Source: Clostridia bacterium
Lineage (GTDB): Bacteria; Bacillota; Clostridia; Christensenellales; Borkfalkiaceae
Reading direction: 5' to 3'
DNA length: 20,146 nucleotides
Assembly: GCA_017646555.1 (NCBI GenBank)
Contig: JAGCMG010000115.1
Location: 1 to 20,146, forward strand
A program made the position numbers and the translations under genes. Positions 14,022 to 20,146 of this stretch are shown here, piece after piece (position 1 is the stretch's first letter; every line of letters begins with the position of its first letter). The notes below the pieces were generated by a model. It saw only the letters and a program-made list of their open reading frames with translations, was not told the origin of the DNA and did no database searches.

Positions 14022-15887
14022 ATGAAAAATAAAACTGTGAATTTAAGAAACAGAATACTATGGATGGCAGTTGATACGCTAATAATTTTAATAGCCGCGT
14101 TATGTACGGGGCTTTGCACTATGTGGGATAGAAGCGTATCCGTGCCGGATTTAATTTACTGGACGTCAGGCAATATTATAATCACACTTTTAATGTTTAC
14201 GGTATTCGGGTTATATTCGGTGCTTTTTAAATCTTTTGGTATGATAGAGATTTTAAAAACCGTTGTGGCTATTGCTTGCGTAGGCGTTTACAATATCGTG
14301 ATGTACTTCATTTTAAGAAGTGACGCAATGCCTGAACTTTATCATATACCACATGGCGCAACTTTCGTGTTTATGTTGTTTTTGTGTTTTTTCACGGTGT
14401 TTGCGCGTGGCATTAAAAGGCTTGTTACTTTTGCCGAACACTATCTTAAAAACGAAACTATAAAAACTCGCGTTATCGTAATCGGCGCTGGGGACGCAGG
14501 TACTTCGCTTATTAAAGAAATGCTTGCATCCGATAAAATTTCATATCGTCCCGTATGTATCTTAGACGATAACGAAGATAAAACGGGCAAAAGTATAAGT
14601 AGCGTAAAAATCGTCGGCACGACCGACGAAGTTAAAAAGTTCGTTACAAAATATAACGCTGATGAAATTTTTATAGCAATTCCGTCGGCAACGAATAAGC
14701 GCAAATCGGAAATCGTTAACAAATGTAAAGATTGTGGCGTTCCCGTAAAAATCTTACCGGGGATTTACCAACTTGCAAGTGGGGAAGTTACCGTTGCAAA
14801 ACTTCGTAAGGTAGACGTTCAAGACCTTTTAGGTAGAGAACAAGTTAAAATCAATTTAGAAGAAGTTATCGGCTACATTGAAAACAAAGTAGTATTCGTA
14901 TCGGGTGGTGGCGGCTCAATCGGTAGTGAACTTTGCCGTCAAATCGCGCATAAAAATCCTAAGCAACTTATCATTTTCGATATCTACGAAAACAACGCTT
15001 ACGAAATAGAACAAGAACTTAAAAGAAAATATCCTAACTTAAATCTTTTAGCACTTATCGGCAGTATAAGAGATAAGAAAAAGGTTGAAGACGTGTTCGA
15101 TAAATACCGTCCACAAATCGTATTCCACGCGGCGGCGCATAAACACGTTCCACTTATGGAAACAAGCCCGAACGAAGCCGTTAAAAACAACGTTTTCGGC
15201 ACGCTCAATTTAGCAAAGATGGCGGACAAGTATAAGGTAGAAACTTTCGTTCAAATTTCTACCGATAAAGCAGTTAACCCAACCAACATTATGGGCGCGA
15301 CCAAGCGTATTTGTGAAATGATTATTCAAACGGTTGGCAAGAACAGTAAAAACACTAAGTTCGTTGCCGTTCGTTTCGGTAACGTTTTAGGGTCTAACGG
15401 TTCGGTAATTCCGTTATTTAAAAAGCAAATTGCAGAAGGTGGTCCAGTTACCGTTACGCATAAAGATATCATTAGATACTTTATGACTATTCCTGAAGCC
15501 GTTTCGCTCGTTCTTCAAGCAGGCGCTTACGCAAAAGGTGGGGAAATTTTCGTGCTTGATATGGGTGACCCCGTTAAAATTTACGATTTAGCGTACAACC
15601 TTATTAAACTTTCCGGGTATCAACCAAACGTTGATATTGATATAGTTTGCACGGGGCTTAGACCTGGTGAAAAACTTTACGAAGAACGCCTTATGGAAGA
15701 AGAAGGGTTAAAAACCACGCCGAACGGTCAAATCAGTATCGCTAAACCTATAAGTTTAGACGAAGAAAAGTTCTTCGACACGCTTGACAAGTTATATGAA
15801 AAGGCGTATTTGGAAACGGATGAAATGAAACAACTCGTTAAAGAACTTGTCCCAACCTACACTATTGATAACCGTAAAGATAAGTAA
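14022..15887 (+). CDS. Membrane-bound UDP-GlcNAc 4,6-dehydratase, PglF/WbpM/CapD type
   Basis: Predicted NAD-dependent enzyme that converts UDP-GlcNAc to the 4-keto-6-deoxy sugar, 621 residues as in PglF/WbpM. Four N-terminal hydrophobic helices (~12-34, 48-67, 78-98, 118-134) anchor it. A first Rossmann domain has VIVIGAGDAG (151-160) and the catalytic second one starts at VSGGGGSIGSEL (303-313). In the active site, STDKAVNPTN is followed by MGATK: Met434 replaces the usual Tyr of the YxxxK motif, with Lys438 and Thr424-Asp425-Lys426, as in the PglF/WbpM/FlaA1 group. Two possible ribosome binding sites, AAGGA with only a two-base spacer and GGA 11 bases away, precede the ATG. The PglE-like aminotransferase downstream would use its product. 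PglF (retaining) versus PseB-like (inverting) chemistry is decided mainly by that neighbour. Confidence 0.93.
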   Translation: MKNKTVNLRNRILWMAVDTLIILIAALCTGLCTMWDRSVSVPDLIYWTSGNIIITLLMFTVFGLYSVLFKSFGMIEILKTVVAIACVGVYNIVMYFILRSDAMPELYHIPHGATFVFMLFLCFFTVFARGIKRLVTFAEHYLKNETIKTRVIVIGAGDAGTSLIKEMLASDKISYRPVCILDDNEDKTGKSISSVKIVGTTDEVKKFVTKYNADEIFIAIPSATNKRKSEIVNKCKDCGVPVKILPGIYQLASGEVTVAKLRKVDVQDLLGREQVKINLEEVIGYIENKVVFVSGGGGSIGSELCRQIAHKNPKQLIIFDIYENNAYEIEQELKRKYPNLNLLALIGSIRDKKKVEDVFDKYRPQIVFHAAAHKHVPLMETSPNEAVKNNVFGTLNLAKMADKYKVETFVQISTDKAVNPTNIMGATKRICEMIIQTVGKNSKNTKFVAVRFGNVLGSNGSVIPLFKKQIAEGGPVTVTHKDIIRYFMTIPEAVSLVLQAGAYAKGGEIFVLDMGDPVKIYDLAYNLIKLSGYQPNVDIDIVCTGLRPGEKLYEERLMEEEGLKTTPNGQISIAKPISLDEEKFFDTLDKLYEKAYLETDEMKQLVKELVPTYTIDNRKDK

Positions 15888-15893
15888 GTAAAA

Positions 15894-15986
15894 TTATAGT
15901 GGACTATTCTTTTTAATCAAGCAAAACAAAAGTAGTCCTATATTTGCACCGAAAATCGTTCCTAAAAGCACGCCAAGCCAAAACAT
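15894..15986 (-). CDS. DUF3789-like membrane micro-protein (30 residues), antisense
   Basis: A complete 30-residue reading frame on the minus strand in the gap between the dehydratase and aminotransferase genes. It begins MFWLGVLLGTIFGANIGL and continues as one hydrophobic helix ending in a KKNSPL tail. This pattern, with a Met-Phe/Trp start, glycine-rich single transmembrane helix and short polar tail, is that of the DUF3789 micro-proteins found in Firmicutes, often on mobile elements. The start codon at 15986-15984 has a strong ribosome binding site (GGGGG, six bases away, 15993-15997 on the plus strand), and a TATAAT lies further upstream. Function unknown. Its stop codon is seven bases from the dehydratase stop, so the genes converge. 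Confidence 0.6.
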   Translation of the reverse strand: MFWLGVLLGTIFGANIGLLLFCLIKKNSPL

Positions 15987-16009
15987 TATGCACCCCCAAG
16001 TAGTAAATA

Positions 16010-16015
16010 ATTATA
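16010..16015 (-). promoter_or_regulatory. Possible -10 box for the antisense micro-protein gene
   Basis: A perfect TATAAT on the minus strand, 23 bases before the micro-protein start codon. No good -35 is present at 17 bases, so this is only a candidate. It lies in the leader of the aminotransferase gene, so the two transcripts would be divergent and overlap the same control region. Confidence 0.35.
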
Positions 16016-16056
16016 GGCTTTAAATGCAAAAAATATACTTAAATTTTGGAGTTTAT

Positions 16057-17187
16057 ATGAATAATAAACGCATAAGTCTTTCAACCCCTACTATGCACGG
16101 CGAAGAAATGACTTTCGTTCAAGAAGCATTTGATAAAAACTGGATAGCGCCGTTAGGTTTTAACGTCGATAATTTTGAAGAAGAGGCAAGCAGTTATTTA
16201 AGCCAAGGCTTAACTGAAAAATACCACACGCTTGCTTTATCGTCGGGTACGGCGTCGCTTCATTTAGCGTATAAACTTGCAGGCGTAAAGCGTGGCGATA
16301 TCGTTTTATGTACCGATATGACTTTTGCAGCGACTGTAAATCCTATTTCGTACGAAGGTGGCGTTCAAGTGTTTATCGACTCTGAAACTGATACTTGGAA
16401 TATGTCGCCCGAAGCGCTTGAAACGGCTTTTAAAAAATATCCACAAGCAAAGGTCGTTGCGCTTGCGCACCTTTACGGCACGCCGTCTAAAATGGACGAA
16501 ATTTTATTCTTATGCAAAAAGTACGGCGCAACTTTAGTTGAAGACGCTGCCGAAAGTTTTTCGGCTACTTATAAAGGTAGACAAACCGGCACTTTTGGTA
16601 AATACAACGCCATTAGTTTTAACGGAAATAAGATAATAACGACTTCGGGTGGTGGTATGTTGATTACCCCCGATAAAAAGGCAAGAGATAAAGCGTTCTT
16701 TTGGTCAACGCAATCGCGTGAAAACGCATTGTGGTATCAGCACGAAGAAATAGGTTACAACTACCGTATGAGCAACGTGGTTGCAGGGATTGGTCGTGGT
16801 CAACTAATTCATCTTGACGAGCACCGTGATAAAAAGGAAAAAATTTACCAAATTTATAAAGACGGGTTTAAAAATCTTCCTATAAAAATGAACCCGTATT
16901 TAGATTACACCAAGCCTAACTTTTGGCTTTCTTGTATGACGGTGGAAGATAAGAAAGTTTCGCCTATGAAGATTTTAGAAAAATTAAACGCTGATAATAT
17001 TGAAACGCGTCCTATTTGGAAACCTATGCATATGCAACCGGTATTTAAAGCGCACGACTTTATTAGCGTTACCGATAAACCCGTTACCGAAGATATTTTC
17101 GCAAGGGGATTATGCTTACCGTCTGATATAAAGATGACGGAAGATGAACAACTTTTCGTTATAGATAAAATTAAGGCTTGTTTTTAA
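16057..17187 (+). CDS. PLP-dependent sugar-4-aminotransferase, PglE/EpsN type (DegT/DnrJ/EryC1)
   Basis: Predicted cytosolic enzyme that aminates UDP-4-keto-6-deoxy-GlcNAc at C4, using glutamate and PLP. 376 residues when started at ATG 16057, chosen over 16024 because GGAG (16048-16051) is five bases upstream and the LSTPTMHGEE opening then matches the SPPHMxGxE N-terminus of PglE and EpsN. Other family marks are NWIAPLG (29-34), LSSGTASLHL (61-70), VEDAAES with Asp163, which contacts the PLP pyridine nitrogen, and SFNGNKIITTSGGGM with the PLP lysine Lys192. The dehydratase upstream makes its substrate and the transferase downstream uses its product. No convincing forward promoter is visible in the 169-base gap, so it probably belongs to the operon that starts at 11830. 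Confidence 0.92.
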   Translation: MNNKRISLSTPTMHGEEMTFVQEAFDKNWIAPLGFNVDNFEEEASSYLSQGLTEKYHTLALSSGTASLHLAYKLAGVKRGDIVLCTDMTFAATVNPISYEGGVQVFIDSETDTWNMSPEALETAFKKYPQAKVVALAHLYGTPSKMDEILFLCKKYGATLVEDAAESFSATYKGRQTGTFGKYNAISFNGNKIITTSGGGMLITPDKKARDKAFFWSTQSRENALWYQHEEIGYNYRMSNVVAGIGRGQLIHLDEHRDKKEKIYQIYKDGFKNLPIKMNPYLDYTKPNFWLSCMTVEDKKVSPMKILEKLNADNIETRPIWKPMHMQPVFKAHDFISVTDKPVTEDIFARGLCLPSDIKMTEDEQLFVIDKIKACF

Positions 17188-17189
17188 TT

Positions 17190-17906
17190 ATGGAATTTTT
17201 AGATAAAGTATTTTCAACTTGGTACGGCACTGTAATTTTTATACTTGTCGCCGTCGCTATTTTAGTTTTAATATCGGCAATTTTCTATCGCGCGTTTTTT
17301 AAGCGTTTTTACGATATGCTTTTAAGTGGTGTCGCTATTTTAGTTCTTTCGCCTATACTTTTAATTTTAATCATTTTAGGCGCAATCAAAATGAAAGGCA
17401 ATCCGTTTTTTACACAAGCGCGCCCTGGTAAAATAAACAAAAAAACAGGCGAAGAAAAGATATTTAAGTTAATTAAATTCCGTACAATGACTTGCGAAAA
17501 GGACGAAAACGGCGAACTTTTACCCGACGAAAAACGCCTTAATAAGTACGGTAAACTTTTAAGAAGTACTTCTTTAGACGAACTTCCTGAACTGTTTAAT
17601 ATTTTTATCGGCGATATGAGTATCGTAGGGCCAAGACCGTTACTCGTTCAATATTTACCACTTTATAGTAAAGAGCAAAGAAAACGCCATACCGTTAGAC
17701 CAGGGCTTACGGGCTTAGCGCAAGTTAACGGTAGAAACGCTATTTCGTGGCAAAAAAAGTTTGAGTACGATATAGAATATATAAATAAAATTACGCTTTT
17801 TGGCGATATTAAAATTATTTTTCAAACGGTGCTTAAAGTATTTAAGCGTAGTGGAATTAGTTCTAATACTTCTGCCACGATGGAGTTTTTTACGGGGAAC
17901 GAATAA
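17190..17906 (+). CDS. Monotopic phosphoglycosyl transferase, PglC/EpsL type
   Basis: Membrane enzyme that transfers a phospho-sugar from a UDP-sugar to undecaprenyl phosphate, the first committed step of glycan assembly. 238 residues. An N-terminal hydrophobic helix (~13-33) precedes the re-entrant helix (~40-65), which shorter PglC proteins do not have in front of them. Then come FTQARPGKINKKTGE, IKFRTM, the catalytic Asp130-Glu131 dyad in TSLDELPELFN, GDMSIVGPRPLL and RPGLTGLAQVNGRN. The ending SGISSNTSATMEFF is like that of PglC/EpsL proteins that act on bacillosamine-type sugars. The ATG at 17190 is three bases after the aminotransferase stop; a TTG at 17178 is in frame but inside that gene. 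Its own stop overlaps the next ATG by one base. Confidence 0.94.
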   Translation: MEFLDKVFSTWYGTVIFILVAVAILVLISAIFYRAFFKRFYDMLLSGVAILVLSPILLILIILGAIKMKGNPFFTQARPGKINKKTGEEKIFKLIKFRTMTCEKDENGELLPDEKRLNKYGKLLRSTSLDELPELFNIFIGDMSIVGPRPLLVQYLPLYSKEQRKRHTVRPGLTGLAQVNGRNAISWQKKFEYDIEYINKITLFGDIKIIFQTVLKVFKRSGISSNTSATMEFFTGNE

Positions 17907-18856
17907 TGAAGATTTTAATTACCTGCGTTGGTCGTCGCGTTGAACTCGTTCAAGAGTTTTATCGCGCGTCGAAAGAACTTAATATTGAATTAAAAATTTA
18001 CGGAACTGATGCCGATTTGACTGCACCCGCGCTTTCTTTTTGTGACGAAAAAGTTTTAGCGCCTAAAATTAGGTCGGATGAGTATATTCCGTTTTTACTC
18101 GATTTTTGTAAAACTGAAAAAATTGACGGCGTTATTCCAACCATTGACACAGATTTACTTATTTTAGCCGAAAATAAAAGTCAGTTTGAACAATTAGGAA
18201 CTAAGGTGTTCGTCGCTGGCATTAGTGAAATTGCCGTTTGCCGTGATAAAAGAAAAACTGCAGACTATTTTAAGAATTTAGGCTTGTCTTCGCCGTTTGC
18301 CGTTGACGATATTTTAAAGTACGACGGTGGGTTCCCTGCATTTATTAAACCTAAAGACGGTAGTTCAAGCATTAACGCGTTTAAGGTAGATACTTTTGAA
18401 CAACTTAAAACTTATTCCGATAGAATCGACGGATATATCGTTCAACCGTTCGTTTCGGGCACGGAATATACCGTAGATATTTTTTGCGATTATTTAGGTA
18501 ATCCGATTTTTATAACCCCTCGCGTTAGATTAGCCGTTAGAGCAGGGGAAGTTCTTAAAACTCAAATTAAAAACGATAAGAGCATAGTGGACGAAATGCT
18601 TACTTTAATTAAAGCCTTTAAGCCGTCTGGACCTATGACCGTTCAACTTATTAAAGACGATAAAACGGGGGTTAACCATTATATCGAAATTAACCCAAGA
18701 TTTGGTGGTGGCGCGCCACTTTCAATTAAGGCAGGGGCTGATTCAGTTAAAGCGTTACTTAAAGTGTTAAACGGCGAAAAAGTATCTTATGAGCCTTTTA
18801 TAGCAGAAGATGGCGCAATCTTTTGTAGGTTCGACCAAAGCGTGAGAGTAAAATGA
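17906..18856 (+). CDS. ATP-grasp ligase (carbamoyl-phosphate-synthase-like), glycan operon
   Basis: Predicted ATP-dependent carboxylate-amine ligase, 316 residues. An N-terminal Rossmann-like domain opens MKILITCVGRRVELVQ and contains TDADLTAPALSFCDE; the ATP-grasp domain follows with FIKPKDGSSS (146-155), QPFVSGTEYTVDIF (180-193, Glu187) and the Mg-binding EINPRFGGGAP (261-271, Glu261, Asn263). This resembles the ATP-grasp proteins of surface-polysaccharide loci rather than the large carbamoyl phosphate synthase subunit or D-Ala-D-Ala ligase. The carboxylate and amine substrates are unknown. It overlaps the transferase stop by one base (TAATG) and overlaps the next gene by four (ATGA), so the three are translationally coupled. 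The expected PglD-type acetyltransferase is absent, so this enzyme may act on the 4-amino sugar. Confidence 0.85.
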   Translation: MKILITCVGRRVELVQEFYRASKELNIELKIYGTDADLTAPALSFCDEKVLAPKIRSDEYIPFLLDFCKTEKIDGVIPTIDTDLLILAENKSQFEQLGTKVFVAGISEIAVCRDKRKTADYFKNLGLSSPFAVDDILKYDGGFPAFIKPKDGSSSINAFKVDTFEQLKTYSDRIDGYIVQPFVSGTEYTVDIFCDYLGNPIFITPRVRLAVRAGEVLKTQIKNDKSIVDEMLTLIKAFKPSGPMTVQLIKDDKTGVNHYIEINPRFGGGAPLSIKAGADSVKALLKVLNGEKVSYEPFIAEDGAIFCRFDQSVRVK

Positions 18857-20146
18857 TAAAAATTGATAGCATATTAAAAGTTCCCGATTATTTAGACGGA
18901 ATTAAAGCCGTTATATTTGATTTGGACGACACGCTTTTTTTAGAAAAACAGTATGTTAAAAGCGGGTATTTAGCCGTTGAAAAAGCGTTTTCAAAAATCG
19001 ATAATATGGCTGAAAAATTGTGGTCGGCTTTTAACGAAAAGAAAAAAGCGTTCGACACCGTTTTAGAGGCTGAGGGGCTTTTAACGGATGAAAATTTAGA
19101 GTTTTGCGTTAATACTTATAGAAATCATACGCCGAACATTTCTCTTTTGGACGGCGTTTTAGAGATGCTAAACTCATTAAAAGAAAAAGGCTTTTTACTT
19201 GCTCTTATTACAGACGGTAGAGTGGAAGGGCAACGCGCTAAAATTAAAGCGCTTGATATTGAAAAGTTTTTCTCAAGCATTATCGTTACCGACGAACTCG
19301 GTGGGGAAAAGTTTAGAAAACCTAACGAAACGGCGTTTAAATTAACGCTTGAAAATTTAGGGGTTTTACCTACTCAAGCAGTTTATATCGGTGATAACTT
19401 AAATAAAGATTTTATAGCGCCAGATAAACTTGGGATGAAAAGTATTTATTTTGCTAATAAAGACGGCGTTTATTATAAAGGGGAAGAAGTGGAAGATTTA
19501 TACGGCACAAAAGAAATTCAAGAAAAACTTTTACCTATGCTTAAAGATTTTCATAATTTTTGCGCTAAAAACGAAATTAATTACACTTTATCGGACGGCA
19601 CGCTTTTAGGCGCTATTAGGCATAACGGATTTATTCCTTGGGATGACGATATCGATATTTTAATGGATAGAACAAACTACGAAAAGTTTTTAGCCGTTAA
19701 AGATAACTTGTTAGGGTATTCCGTTGAAAAAGAACTTTGGGTGCATCGCGTTAAAAAACTTGACGATAACTTAAATGCAACCATTGATATTTTCGTTGCT
19801 GATGCCGTGCCTAAAAATAAGTTTTTAAGAAAGTATAAACTTTTTAATATTATACTTTTACAAGGTATGATAAAAGATAAGCCGAACTATAAAAAATATT
19901 CGTTTATCTATAAAGTTTGCGCGTTCGGTGCAAGAATTTTAAGGGTATTTACCACGAAAAATTACAAACTTAAACGGTATGAAAAAGTTTCCAAGTGGGG
20001 CAACAATAAGCCTTACACGCATTTATCGTGCTATGGGTATTCTTTTGGGTTTTTGAAAAAGAAATTCAAAAAAGAAGCGTTTGACAACTTCATTATGCAC
20101 GATTTTGAAACGGAACAGTTTTTTATCACAGCGCTTTACGACCATA
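18853..20146 (+). CDS. HAD-LicD fusion protein, truncated by the window edge
   Basis: An open frame of at least 431 codons, cut off at the 3' end of the window. The N-terminal ~215 residues are a HAD phosphatase-like domain: FDLDDTLF with nucleophile Asp23 and Asp25, Thr120 in ALITDG, Lys166 in RKPNE and Asp191 in YIGDN. The C-terminal half is a LicD-family domain: SDGTLLGAIRHNGFIPWDDDIDIL (residues 257-280) with the acidic cluster Asp274-276 and Asp278, the family's metal-binding core. LicD relatives transfer phosphocholine or other phospho-substituents to glycans. The start codon overlaps the ATP-grasp stop codon (ATGA), with no frameshift in between. It is probably cytosolic or membrane-associated; I see no signal peptide. 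The HAD domain could remove a phosphate from the same intermediate, but this is inference. Confidence 0.85.
   Translation, partial: MIKIDSILKVPDYLDGIKAVIFDLDDTLFLEKQYVKSGYLAVEKAFSKIDNMAEKLWSAFNEKKKAFDTVLEAEGLLTDENLEFCVNTYRNHTPNISLLDGVLEMLNSLKEKGFLLALITDGRVEGQRAKIKALDIEKFFSSIIVTDELGGEKFRKPNETAFKLTLENLGVLPTQAVYIGDNLNKDFIAPDKLGMKSIYFANKDGVYYKGEEVEDLYGTKEIQEKLLPMLKDFHNFCAKNEINYTLSDGTLLGAIRHNGFIPWDDDIDILMDRTNYEKFLAVKDNLLGYSVEKELWVHRVKKLDDNLNATIDIFVADAVPKNKFLRKYKLFNIILLQGMIKDKPNYKKYSFIYKVCAFGARILRVFTTKNYKLKRYEKVSKWGNNKPYTHLSCYGYSFGFLKKKFKKEAFDNFIMHDFETEQFFITALYDH

Noticed and set aside
1..20146. Search for CRISPR arrays, tRNA or rRNA genes, transposase or integrase genes, and phage modules.
   Set aside because: No regularly spaced repeats, no cloverleaf-like sequence and no recombinase motifs were seen. 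The only mobile-element hints are the two small proteins at 7840-8058 and 15894-15986.

Overview
The window is a gene-dense, AT-rich bacterial chromosome segment. It looks like a low-GC Gram-positive (Firmicutes/Clostridia-type), probably an uncultured gut-type lineage. The reasons are the pth-mfd-foldase gene order, lipoprotein signal peptides, sigma-A-type promoters (TTGACA or TTGNAA, 17 bp, TATAAT), strong GGAG-type ribosome binding sites and an EpsL/EpsN-like sugar module. The taxonomy is inference; there is no rRNA or other marker gene here. Every substantial gene is on the + strand; one micro-ORF is on the - strand. I found no tRNA, rRNA, CRISPR array, transposase or integrase.

Layout. 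(1) 1-6180, housekeeping: peptidyl-tRNA hydrolase (pth), the transcription-repair coupling factor (mfd), then a promoter, a structured leader and a large SurA/PrsA-like lipoprotein foldase ending in a terminator. (2) 6190-8584: a DnaQ-like exonuclease, an AEC-family permease, a monocistronic 72-residue protein with its own promoter and terminator, and a low-molecular-weight protein tyrosine phosphatase. (3) 8585-10500: two adjacent secreted or lipid-anchored proteins of unknown function, bracketed by two copies of a 38-nt imperfect repeat. (4) 10525-11742: a self-contained transcription unit for a cytoplasmic right-handed beta-helix (GH28/pectate-lyase-like) enzyme. (5) 11830 to the window end: a surface-glycan operon behind a near-consensus promoter. 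It encodes a stand-alone GlmU C-terminal-type acetyltransferase, GlmM, a membrane-bound PglF/CapD-type UDP-GlcNAc 4,6-dehydratase, a PglE/EpsN-type aminotransferase, a PglC/EpsL-type phosphoglycosyl transferase, an ATP-grasp ligase and a HAD-LicD fusion cut by the window edge.

How region 5 fits together. GlmM and the beta-helix acetyltransferase would make GlcN-1-P and then GlcNAc-1-P. After uridylylation elsewhere, the dehydratase and aminotransferase would turn UDP-GlcNAc into a UDP-4-amino-4,6-dideoxy sugar, and the phosphoglycosyl transferase would load a phospho-sugar onto undecaprenyl phosphate. The bacillosamine N-acetyltransferase (PglD/EpsM) expected in such a set is not in the window. 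An ATP-grasp ligase and a HAD-LicD fusion follow instead, translationally coupled to the transferase gene. The most interesting hypothesis here is that the amino sugar or the glycan is decorated by ATP-dependent ligation and phospho-substituent transfer rather than by ordinary acetylation. An antisense DUF3789-like 30-residue membrane micro-protein sits between the dehydratase and aminotransferase genes. No intergenic stretch without a gene exceeds about 230 bases.
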